Of a stretch of 5,105 bases of DNA, positions 1 through 4,483 are shown piece by piece. The translations under genes were made by a program, and so were the position numbers. The stretch is from Gammaproteobacteria bacterium (lineage in GTDB: Bacteria > Pseudomonadota > Gammaproteobacteria > Eutrophobiales > Eutrophobiaceae): NCBI GenBank assembly GCA_016198885.1, contig JACQHV010000234.1, forward strand, positions 1-5,105. The letters run 5' to 3'. The notes beneath the pieces are model-generated. The model did no database searches, had not been told where the DNA came from, and was given only the letters and a program-made list of their open reading frames with translations. Numbering within the stretch: position 1 is the first letter of the stretch; every line of letters begins with the position of its first letter.

Positions 1-100
1 GTATGACAGGAAGCAGTAACGGAACTTGATCCACATCAATAAATCTACTATTTCAAGGACTATACTTAAAGTTAGACATGATCTGAGTGTAAAAGACAAA

Positions 101-514
101 ATGATACTTCGACAAATTTTCGTCATCGTATTTTTGGTTGCCGGTATGTTTTGGCAACTGGACCGGGTTTATGCCTGCCCGTTCCACGAAGATGTGATCC
201 TGGCACAATGTTGCTGTACTTCAGATGCGATGCAAGAGAAGTGCACAGGCTCAGATCGATGTGTGAGTGAGCAAATCTGGAATACCAGACCATGTTGCGC
301 GTCAATAGACACTCCCCAATTTATTCACAATGATGCAGCCAAGCAGACGAAACATGGTGACTTGCCTGATGAGCCAGCACACGCAGCGAATGATTTATTG
401 GCATACATGTTTGGGCCTGGAGACTCGGGTTTTAAACAGTATTTATGGACAGTTGATTCTCCCTGGCTCTTCGGTACAGCCACCTACCTGATGACTGATC
501 GCCTCAGGATATAG
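101..514 (+). CDS. small exported cysteine-rich protein, function unknown
   Basis: From ATG 101 this encodes 137 residues. The N-terminus (MILRQIFVIVFLVAGMF) is a typical hydrophobic export signal, with likely cleavage after VYA, leaving Cys26 at or near the mature N-terminus. Eight cysteines follow within about 40 residues: C26, a C37-C38-C39 triplet, C48, C54 and a C65-C66 pair. The rest (residues 67-137) has no cysteine and is mostly polar. Such clustering suggests metal binding or disulfides in the periplasm, but I do not recognise the family. VYAC is a poor lipobox because of Tyr at -2, so a lipoprotein is possible but not favoured. The frame opens at a TTG at 26, but the 25 extra residues would put a charged stretch before the signal peptide, so ATG 101 is preferred although its ribosome site is weak. 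No clear terminator follows. Confidence 0.6.
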   Translation: MILRQIFVIVFLVAGMFWQLDRVYACPFHEDVILAQCCCTSDAMQEKCTGSDRCVSEQIWNTRPCCASIDTPQFIHNDAAKQTKHGDLPDEPAHAANDLLAYMFGPGDSGFKQYLWTVDSPWLFGTATYLMTDRLRI

Positions 515-567
515 ACCCTCCTTGTTGTCCGACCCGCCGCGGCCTTTAAATTCCGGCAATTCCCGTT

Positions 568-580
568 ACTAACTGTTAGT
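568..580. repeat. short perfect palindrome in the 515-697 spacer
   Basis: ACTAACTGTTAGT is a perfect 6-base inverted repeat around one central base, about 120 bases before the next gene. It could be a regulator site, but this length can arise by chance. Apart from it and a weak promoter-like pair (TTAGCG at 584, TATATT at 607, 17-base spacing) I see nothing in this spacer. Confidence 0.25.
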
Positions 581-685
581 CACTTAGCGGTGTAAAACTT
601 CGACGTTATATTGAGTCCAAGCTGTAACTGATTACCGGGAGACGGGAGTTGAACAGAAATGAGTAAATACAACATAGCAATCATT

Positions 686-690
686 AGGAG
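686..690 (+). promoter_or_regulatory. ribosome binding site that fixes the start at 698
   Basis: AGGAG lies 7 bases before ATG 698, an ideal Shine-Dalgarno and spacing. It favours ATG 698 over the in-frame ATG at 659, which has only a distant GGGAG at 644-648 (10 bases). Confidence 0.7.
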
Positions 691-697
691 AAACAGC

Positions 698-1018
698 ATG
701 AACACAAGATCCAATAATACATACATCAGACGGGTGTTGATCGCACTTAGTGGACTTCTGATTTTTATTGCCACTCCGGTAGCAGCTGATTTGCCACCCA
801 ATGCCAAATGTGTCAACGGTATGGTAGTTACCCCGCACTATGGCGCCCCTGGTAAAGGAGCAACCTGGATTCCGAGCCGTACCAAGTGCGAGGTTGCAGA
901 CTTTGCGGCCATGGAAGAGGAAAAGGACATCGCGGAGCAAAAGAAAGCACAGACCGGATTCGAGGGATTGATTGGTAAACCGGGCTATAGCTGGCAGCAT
1001 CCTGGGACCACGAAGTAA
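698..1018 (+). CDS. small exported protein, function unknown
   Basis: From ATG 698 the product is 106 residues. Residues 1-31 form a clear Sec signal: basic start (NTRSNNTYIRR), hydrophobic core (VLIALSGLLIFIA), then TPVAA with cleavage likely just before or after the last Ala, at DLPPN. The mature protein of about 75 residues has two cysteines (in NAKCVNG and RTKCEV) that could form one disulfide. A Gly/Pro-rich stretch lies between them, followed by a charged, probably helical segment (FAAMEEEKDIAEQKKAQ) and a Gly/Trp tail. I do not recognise the family; a periplasmic location is the only inference I would make. It is preceded by a good ribosome site and followed 67 bases later by a strong intrinsic terminator, so it ends its transcription unit. 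The gene at 101-514 lies upstream on the same strand, 183 bases away, and a shared transcript is possible but not shown. Confidence 0.65.
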   Translation: MNTRSNNTYIRRVLIALSGLLIFIATPVAADLPPNAKCVNGMVVTPHYGAPGKGATWIPSRTKCEVADFAAMEEEKDIAEQKKAQTGFEGLIGKPGYSWQHPGTTK

Positions 1019-1085
1019 GTGCGAGCGCACTGAATACCAGAACTGACAATACCCCCCCGCGGTTACGCTTGATGAAGCCGTGAAT

Positions 1086-1124
1086 ACAGCGGGCTCTTTT
1101 GAGTCCGCTGTGTTTTATTTTTTT
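1086..1124 (+). terminator. Rho-independent terminator
   Basis: The arms ACAGCGGGCTC (1086-1096) and GAGTCCGCTGT (1101-1111) pair over 11 positions with one G-U pair and a TTTT loop. A T-rich tail (GTTTTATTTTTTT) follows at once. It closes the unit ending at 1018. The opposite strand has no T-tract after the stem, so it is directional. Confidence 0.9.
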
Positions 1125-1263
1125 GAAAAATACATTTCTGCCCTACAAAGGCCAATTTCCAATAATCTATAGTCAGTAAATCCAGCCTCATCTACATTAA
1201 ATTGCATTTTCAAGTACTCACTCATCGTTGTGATTACATTCTGATCGCAAGAAAGGCAGTTAT

Positions 1264-1280
1264 TGCACCAGAATAGTGCA
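1264..1280. promoter_or_regulatory. NtrC-type enhancer site (strong match)
   Basis: TGCACCAGAATAGTGCA matches the known NtrC site, TGCACCA-N3-TGGTGCA, at 13 of 14 defined positions. Its centre (1272) is about 130 bases before the transcription start implied by the sigma-54 promoter at 1376, a normal enhancer distance. The site match is seen in the sequence; binding by NtrC is inferred. Confidence 0.6.
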
Positions 1281-1294
1281 TTCAGGTCGATATA

Positions 1295-1311
1295 CGCATT
1301 ATATTAGTGCT
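1295..1311. promoter_or_regulatory. second, degenerate NtrC-like site
   Basis: CGCATTATATTAGTGCT keeps the GCA...A and T.GTGC parts of the NtrC pattern, about 9 of 14 positions. Its centre (1303) is 31 bases, or about three helical turns, from the stronger site. That resembles the paired sites upstream of enteric glnA. Alone it would not be called. Confidence 0.35.
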
Positions 1312-1375
1312 TCCCCTAATGATTAATGGGGGTTAGTTTTTGCACAACTCATTGAATATCAAAGAATACCAAAAC

Positions 1376-1391
1376 TGGCATGATGAATGCG
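1376..1391 (+). promoter_or_regulatory. sigma-54 (RpoN) -24/-12 promoter
   Basis: TGGCATGATGAATGCG fits the sigma-54 pattern TGGCACG-N4-TTGCW. The GG (1377-1378) and GC (1389-1390) doublets have the required 10 bases between them, and TGGCA and TGC are intact. It predicts transcription from about 1402, 38 bases before the protease start codon. No good sigma-70 promoter is visible in this spacer. The NtrC-like sites at 1264 and 1295 support the call. Confidence 0.6.
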
Positions 1392-1399
1392 TGACGTCC

Positions 1400-1419
1400 T
1401 ATACCCAATGGTGGGTATA
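1400..1419. repeat. inverted repeat over the predicted transcription start
   Basis: TATACCCA (1400-1407) and TGGGTATA (1412-1419) are perfect 8-base inverted arms around ATGG. Relative to the predicted start at 1402 it covers -2 to +18. It could be a repressor operator or a hairpin at the extreme 5' end of the messenger, ending 20 bases before the start codon. Confidence 0.45.
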
Positions 1420-1439
1420 TCTACTCCGGTTAACTACAG

Positions 1440-2021
1440 ATGATGCGATTTGCTTCACTTTTATTCCTCTCGGTCTTTGCTATTACGGTCTGTGCGGCGG
1501 ATTTCGATGCCACAATGCCTTTGCGCGATGTCGGAACGTCAACCTATTACGTTGAAGCGCGCATCAACGATCATGCCATCCAGGAATTCATGCTGGATAC
1601 CGGTTCAGCACATGTCGTCATCGATAAGAAAACATTCAGCCAGCTTAAGGAAAAAGGTGATGTGAAGTACATGAAAGACCTGTCGGGAGTATTGGCGGAT
1701 GGTTCCAGCACCAGTGTACCGATTTATCAGGTTGCTGCTATCAATCTTGGCCGTTGCACGATAAGGGACGTAGAAGTCGCTGTTTTTCCCAAAGCGGGCC
1801 GGAATATCCTTGGACTGAGTGCACTTAAAAAAGTGGCGCCTTTCGCAATCTCTATCGACCCGCCGAGCCTGAAGCTTAGCAATTGCCAGTCAGATCAGTC
1901 TGATCTCGTGGCAGACACTTTGCAGGATTCAGGGAACGAAATTACTGATCATGTCGATACTCTGTCCACACATGAATACAGCGAACATTCCGCTTTCTAC
2001 TTACCGAGCTTAGCTCCCTAA
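1440..2021 (+). CDS. exported retropepsin-like aspartic protease
   Basis: This 193-residue protein begins with a Sec signal (hydrophobic to about residue 18, cleavage near VCA-A at 19-20), so it probably acts in the periplasm. The catalytic motif of clan AA proteases is clear: F-M-L-D53-T54-G55-S56 followed by the hydrophobic HVVI. The flap region is around L-A-D-G (85-88). The second hydrophobic-Gly motif is N-I-L-G-L (122-126). This single-domain architecture is that of bacterial retropepsin-like proteins, which act as dimers with one Asp from each chain. Residues 150-193 form a polar, acidic tail beyond the fold that I do not recognise. An in-frame stop at 1431 forces the start to ATG 1440 or the adjacent ATG 1443; neither has a clear Shine-Dalgarno. 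The upstream sigma-54/NtrC-type block suggests nitrogen-linked control. The substrate is unknown. Confidence 0.8.
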   Translation: MMRFASLLFLSVFAITVCAADFDATMPLRDVGTSTYYVEARINDHAIQEFMLDTGSAHVVIDKKTFSQLKEKGDVKYMKDLSGVLADGSSTSVPIYQVAAINLGRCTIRDVEVAVFPKAGRNILGLSALKKVAPFAISIDPPSLKLSNCQSDQSDLVADTLQDSGNEITDHVDTLSTHEYSEHSAFYLPSLAP

Positions 2022-2047
2022 CTCAGCATTGCCTTGATCAGGCTGAG
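2022..2047 (+). terminator. weak hairpin after the protease gene
   Basis: CTCAGC (2022-2027) and GCTGAG (2042-2047) are perfect 6-base arms starting one base after the stop codon. The following sequence is pyrimidine-rich but lacks a continuous T-run, so termination is uncertain. Confidence 0.3.
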
Positions 2048-2073
2048 GTCATTTCTATCTATCTCTGCCCCAA

Positions 2074-2092
2074 AAACTGTTTGAAACAGTTT
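2074..2092 (-). terminator. palindrome, likely weak terminator of maf
   Basis: AAACTGTTTGAAACAGTTT is a perfect 9-base inverted repeat around one base, foldable as 8 pairs with a 3-base loop. On the minus strand it lies 6 bases after the maf stop, and its second arm runs into five T's. Its AT-rich stem makes it weak. Confidence 0.45.
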
Positions 2093-2098
2093 ATGAAG

Positions 2099-2668
2099 TC
2101 AAACAATCCCCGCTGATTTTAATAACTCCGTTGTTTCAAAAAGAGGCAGTCCCATCACGCCGGAGTAACTGCCATCCAATCGTTCAATAAATGCAGCAGC
2201 CTTGCCCTGGATGGCATAGGCGCCAGCCTTGCCCAATGGTTCGCCGGTTTTGCAATAGTTCTCTATATCGCTTTCAGTCAATGGCCTGAAGCAGACCCGA
2301 CTGATATTTAATTTCGTTTTTTCTTCGGATTGTGTTACCAGGGAAACGGCAGAATAAACATGATGCATGCGTCCGGATAGGGATTTTAACATCTGTGTTG
2401 CATCTTCATTGCTCTGTGCCTTGCCCAGGATTTTATCATCCAGCACTACTGCAGTATCAGCACCGAACACGGTGATATTTTTGTTTGTATTTAATTTTAT
2501 CTTTCCAGCACGCGCCTTTTCCAGCGACATCCGTTCCACATAACTGCGCACGTTTTCTGTTCCATCCCAATGCTCGTTAATATCAACATCCACGATTTCG
2601 TATTTGATTCCGATTTGTTTGAGCAATAATTGTCTGCGCGGGGATTTTGATGCGAGATAGATTTTCAT
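2099..2668 (-). CDS. maf: Maf-family nucleotide pyrophosphatase (YhdE type)
   Basis: This 189-residue protein is full length for the Maf family. Family members hydrolyse non-canonical or excess nucleoside triphosphates to monophosphate and pyrophosphate in the cytoplasm; YhdE-type members prefer dTTP, UTP and modified forms. Visible motifs are the N-terminal ASKSPRR phosphate-binding loop (6-12), FGADTAVVLDDKILGKA (68-84) with the conserved Asp71, GRMHHVYSAV (99-108), and EPLGKAGAYAIQG (143-155) followed by GSYSGVMGLPLFE. The GKAGAYAIQG segment is what separates the YhdE group from the YceF group. The ATG start gives the expected MKIYLASKSPRR opening, though the AT-rich leader has no evident Shine-Dalgarno. 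No rlmH- or rng-like gene lies beside it here, unlike many gamma- and betaproteobacteria. It is convergent with the protease gene. Confidence 0.93.
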   Translation of the reverse strand: MKIYLASKSPRRQLLLKQIGIKYEIVDVDINEHWDGTENVRSYVERMSLEKARAGKIKLNTNKNITVFGADTAVVLDDKILGKAQSNEDATQMLKSLSGRMHHVYSAVSLVTQSEEKTKLNISRVCFRPLTESDIENYCKTGEPLGKAGAYAIQGKAAAFIERLDGSYSGVMGLPLFETTELLKSAGIV

Positions 2669-2725
2669 ATTATTAATAAATTGATATCAGAATAATCAAG
2701 AAAGCGCTGATTAAGTCTCTTGGCC

Positions 2726-2769
2726 GTCATGCCGGTACCCTCCGGGTATAAATTCCAATCGGCATCCAG
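2726..2769. repeat. REP-like element, left copy
   Basis: It starts GTCATGCCGG and ends CGGCATCCAG, so ATGCCG and CGGCAT form the outer stem. An inner hairpin (TACCC-TCC-GGGTA, 2737-2749) sits between them. The GTCAT head and CAG tail match the right-hand element read on the opposite strand. Confidence 0.5.
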
Positions 2770-2785
2770 TAAATAATTGTTTTAA

Positions 2786-2812
2786 CTAGATTCCGGCGTG
2801 CGCCGGAATGAC
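2786..2812. repeat. REP-like element, right copy, inverted
   Basis: A perfect 8-base stem ATTCCGGC (2790-2797) / GCCGGAAT (2802-2809) encloses GTGC, flanked by CTAG and GAC. Read on the minus strand it begins GTCATTCCGG, matching the left copy's GTCATGCCGG at 9 of 10 bases. The two copies face each other with 16 bases between, like a paired REP (BIME-type) unit. Confidence 0.65.
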
Positions 2813-2881
2813 AACTTATAACAAATTGTGAATTATTCAAATATTCTTTATGTATAGGCGAGCGTAACTATACTTTAATTT

Positions 2882-3019
2882 TGTTTCCAAACATTGGTTT
2901 CGCCTTGGTCGCTCTTGCGCATCCATGCGCCCGCGACATTCGTGCTTCCATGAACATCATCCGGCGAGTGCACTGCTTCATCGCGTCCATGCGATCGCAG
3001 CATAAGTACCTCCATGTAC
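2882..3019. repeat. array of small hairpins with TCCA loops
   Basis: Five TCCA loops begin at 2886, 2922, 2947, 2986 and 3011. The last four are exact TCCATG words spaced 25, 39 and 25 bases, giving a 64-base double unit. The arms are complementary in most units but differ in sequence: TGTT/AACA, GCGCA/TGCGC, TCGCG/TGCGA (one G-T), GTAC/GTAC. The unit at 2947 is degenerate. Units 2 and 4 share a second outer stem (GTCGC/GCGAC at 2908-2937; CTGC/GCAG at 2973-3000) separated by the same 4/2-base internal loop. Both strands contain open frames here, but their translations follow the repeats and show no protein features. It is probably a non-coding repetitive element. Confidence 0.6.
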
Positions 3020-3052
3020 AAAACTTCTTTTCTGTACGTCCTGTGCTCGCGA

Positions 3053-3099
3053 TATTAGAACATCCGACCGCCAGGGAAACGTACACGGATGTTCTAATA
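3053..3099. repeat. long perfect inverted repeat
   Basis: TATTAGAACATCCG (3053-3066) and CGGATGTTCTAATA (3086-3099) are perfect 14-base arms around a 19-base loop. Part of the loop (ACGTACA, 3079-3085) is complementary to TGTACGT at 3033-3039 outside the stem, which would form a pseudoknot if transcribed. Confidence 0.75.
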
Positions 3100-3127
3100 C
3101 TGTGGGCGCACGGAGCGCCCGAACAGT
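3099..3127. repeat. GC-rich hairpin
   Basis: GGGCGC (3104-3109) and GCGCCC (3115-3120) pair around ACGGA. ACTGT (3099-3103) and ACAGT (3123-3127) extend the stem past a two-base bulge, giving 11 pairs. There is no T-tract on the + strand side. It abuts the 14-base inverted repeat. Confidence 0.65.
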
Positions 3128-3171
3128 GAGGTGGAAGTGCAGATTTTGCATTAGCCGCCAATACCACTTAC

Positions 3172-3200
3172 TTGACATATATGTATATAGTGCATATATT
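3172..3200 (+). promoter_or_regulatory. sigma-70 promoter with symmetric operator candidate
   Basis: TTGACA (3172-3177), a 17-base spacer and TATATT (3195-3200) make a near-ideal promoter for the toxin-antitoxin relic. ATATATG (3177-3183) and CATATAT (3193-3199) are inverted arms 9 bases apart within it. Such symmetry fits autorepression by the ribbon-helix-helix protein BrnA, known for BrnTA operons; the operator assignment is inferred. The predicted start (about 3206-3208) falls on the GTG of the next frame. Confidence 0.7.
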
Positions 3201-3206
3201 TGTTAA

Positions 3207-3338
3207 GTGCGCTTCCAATACGACCCCGCAAGCGCGGGAATAATCCTGGTTGTCGTCTATACGCTTCGTGGCGTGGAGATCCAGCTCATATCGACTCGCC
3301 GTGCTACGCGGCAAGAGGTGAAAAGCTATGAGAACTGA
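3207..3338 (+). pseudogene. brnT: BrnT toxin gene with large internal deletion
   Basis: BrnT is the ribonuclease toxin of the BrnT/BrnA system and is normally about 90 residues. This frame has only 43 codons from GTG 3207; an in-frame TAA at 3204 rules out an upstream start. The first nine residues (VRFQYDPAS) match the usual BrnT opening. Residues 12-43 (IILVVVYTLRG, then EIQLISTRRATRQEVKSYEN) match the usual C-terminus, RLLVVVYT.RG..IRIISAR.AT..E...YE. The middle, including the KHG..F region, is missing, about 45-50 residues by comparison with the family length. The frame is kept across the junction, where a CCCGC/GCGGG palindrome sits (3225-3238). The stop overlaps the brnA start by 11 bases, as in intact operons. 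It should be inactive as a toxin, but may still be translated, possibly leaderless, and could couple translation into brnA. The family match is from memory of the consensus. Confidence 0.75.
3315..3320 (+). promoter_or_regulatory. brnA ribosome binding site inside the brnT relic
   Basis: GAGGTG lies 7 bases before ATG 3328, within the end of the brnT frame. It supports independent or coupled initiation of the antitoxin. Confidence 0.7.
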
Positions 3339-3624
3339 ATACGATTTTTCAAAAGGCAAACGGGGTGCGCTAATACCGGCGAAAGGCAAGACGCGCATCA
3401 CCATTTATATTGATGACTCCATACTTAATGAGTTTCGTGCCCGGGCTGAACGCACCGGTACCGGCTACCAAACGATGATGAATGAAGCGTTAAAAGCTTT
3501 CCTGGAAAAGAATGAAAAACCGGTTACCGCAGCCGTATTACGCCAGATTATCCGGGAAGAACTTCCCGGGGTATCGCGGCCAACACGTCGTTCCACCGGA
3601 CGCACAAAAGCAGCGCGCCGGTGA
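3328..3624 (+). CDS. brnA: BrnA-family ribbon-helix-helix antitoxin
   Basis: BrnA proteins bind and neutralise BrnT and repress their own promoter through a ribbon-helix-helix DNA-binding domain. The 98-residue product opens with the family hallmark MRTEYDFSKGKRG (1-13). The DNA-binding strand is TRITIYIDDSI (22-32), followed by helices through about residue 60 (LNEFRARAERTG, then YQTMMNEALKAFLE). Residues 64-80 look like a further helix. The tail from about 82 (SRPTRRSTGRTKAARR) is strongly basic and longer than I expect for the family, perhaps for nucleic-acid contact. It overlaps the deleted brnT frame by 11 bases and shares its promoter. The toxin partner is disabled here, so BrnA is an orphan antitoxin, maintained perhaps as a regulator, as protection against a BrnT elsewhere, or simply not yet decayed. 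Confidence 0.85.
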   Translation: MRTEYDFSKGKRGALIPAKGKTRITIYIDDSILNEFRARAERTGTGYQTMMNEALKAFLEKNEKPVTAAVLRQIIREELPGVSRPTRRSTGRTKAARR

Positions 3625-3839
3625 ACCCTGCGTTAAATGGCGCATTCCTGCCCCAGAGCCAGCCATCTCGCAGGTGACATATCCGTATGCTAATCTTTTC
3701 ATATCCTATCCAAGGAACAGGGGGTAAACAGTATTTCATGAACACCCACCCAGTTGTCCATAGTTACTGTACTATGCGGAATCTACATATCACCATGAAT
3801 ATGGCTTTCGCATAACATACTGAAATTTAGATTAAATCT
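3625..3839. other. intergenic spacer with one small hairpin
   Basis: No frame with protein character is seen. CATAGT (3759-3764) and ACTATG (3771-3776) form a perfect 6-base stem around TACTGT. No convincing promoter or terminator is visible. The G+C balance drops across this stretch toward the AT-rich genes on the right. Confidence 0.4.
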
Positions 3840-4268
3840 GTGACTATAAACCTCAGTCTTATCGAGAAAAAGAAACTGAGGAAACTCCTTCATCGTTGTG
3901 ATTCACTTGCGCGTGCTGTGATCCAACTACAACATATTTATGCAGATGAGAAAACTTCCGAAGATCAGTGCAGCTTCCTGGAGACGATAATTGGAGCGGG
4001 GATTTGGTATATTGATTCAAAGGGTGTTTCTACAAACAAAATCTCCGTAGGCGTGTTAAAGGATTTTCATCCAGATAGCGGCATCAACAAGCCCAAATAC
4101 ACTGAGGATCATGAGTATCCGAGAAAAATAGCAGCACGAGACATGCTTCAGCAAGATTGGAGCCATGTTAAAGATTTGGACTTAGAAGTCTTCGAGCTCT
4201 ATATCAATAAGTATGGGCGCGTGAACTTTGTTACTTCTACTGAAAATAAGAGAATTACGAAACATTAG
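3840..4268 (+). CDS. HNH-like protein, cut short by an amber codon
   Basis: From GTG 3840 the frame gives 142 residues before TAG 4266-4268. The same frame stays open beyond it to 4406 (see next entry), so this is probably the N-terminal three quarters of a 187-188-residue protein. Residues 1-35 are a basic, helical start. Residues 86-100 read KYTEDHEYPRKIAAR, with D90-H91 and Pro94. Residues 127-138 read RVNFVTSTENKR, with N129 and N136. The order D-H-x-x-P ... N ... N is that of the beta-beta-alpha-metal core of HNH endonucleases, so I infer a nuclease-like domain. An in-frame TAG at 3828 limits the start to 3831 or later; GTG 3840 has no Shine-Dalgarno, so initiation is uncertain. A 7-base inverted repeat (CCTCAGT 3851-3857 / ACTGAGG 3875-3881) lies just inside the gene. 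Family identity is not established. Confidence 0.5.
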   Translation: MTINLSLIEKKKLRKLLHRCDSLARAVIQLQHIYADEKTSEDQCSFLETIIGAGIWYIDSKGVSTNKISVGVLKDFHPDSGINKPKYTEDHEYPRKIAARDMLQQDWSHVKDLDLEVFELYINKYGRVNFVTSTENKRITKH

Positions 4269-4406
4269 AAATTGGGGCAGTTTACTAATCCTGAAAGAGC
4301 GTACGAACAGGCAGGAATTACACTAGTTGATGTTACTATTGAAGACTTGAGAAAAATAAAGACACGAGACCGTACGAAGATTGAGAAATTATTGAATTCT
4401 GTATAA
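4269..4406 (+). pseudogene. detached C-terminal part of the HNH-like gene
   Basis: Directly after the amber codon the same frame continues for 45 codons to TAA 4404-4406. It begins KLGQFTNPERAYEQAGI and ends in a charged segment (EDLRKIKTRD, then KIEKLLNSV). It has no start codon or ribosome site of its own at the junction, and its composition matches the upstream part. I read it as the original C-terminus, lost by a nonsense change; CAG to TAG is the simplest route. Amber read-through is possible but nothing in the context supports it. Confidence 0.6.
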
Positions 4407-4483
4407 CAAGCGAATCAAATAGATAGTAAACTGCTGCACAGCTTCTACGGCTTATGTGCAAGATTATAACTTATAATCCAAAT

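Noticed and set aside
26..100. TTG 26 as the start of the Cys-rich protein
   Set aside because: It would add 25 mostly polar, charged residues before a good signal peptide, and the TTG has no properly spaced ribosome site.
659..697. ATG 659 as the start of the second small exported protein
   Set aside because: The AGGAG seven bases before ATG 698 is much better, and starting at 698 gives a normal-length signal peptide.
1052..1058. Run of seven C's as a phase-variable tract
   Set aside because: It lies between a stop codon and a terminator, not in a promoter or coding region, so length changes would have no evident effect.
1115..1225. Minus-strand 36-codon frame (begins MSEYLKMQFNV, ends AEMYFSKK)
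   Set aside because: The residues look plausible, but there is no ribosome site or recognised family, and its stop lies in the T-tract of the + strand terminator. It is too short to support without homologues.
1340..1555. Frame starting TTG 1340 overlapping the protease start
   Set aside because: It crosses the sigma-54 promoter and reads the protease gene in the wrong frame. It has no ribosome site and its composition is unlike a real protein.
2882..3019. CRISPR array
   Set aside because: Only a 6-base word recurs. The flanking arms differ between units, there is no conserved 20-40-base direct repeat, and the spacing alternates 25/39.
2868..3167. Open frames on both strands (minus 2868-3167, plus 2881-3129) as genes
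   Set aside because: They lie over the hairpin array, and their translations just reflect the repeated palindromes. They have no good ribosome site, no domain features, and both strands are open because of repeat composition.
4266..4268. Amber codon as recoded (pyrrolysine or programmed read-through)
   Set aside because: There is no recoding element or known context, and the host appears to be an ordinary proteobacterium. A simple nonsense mutation explains it.
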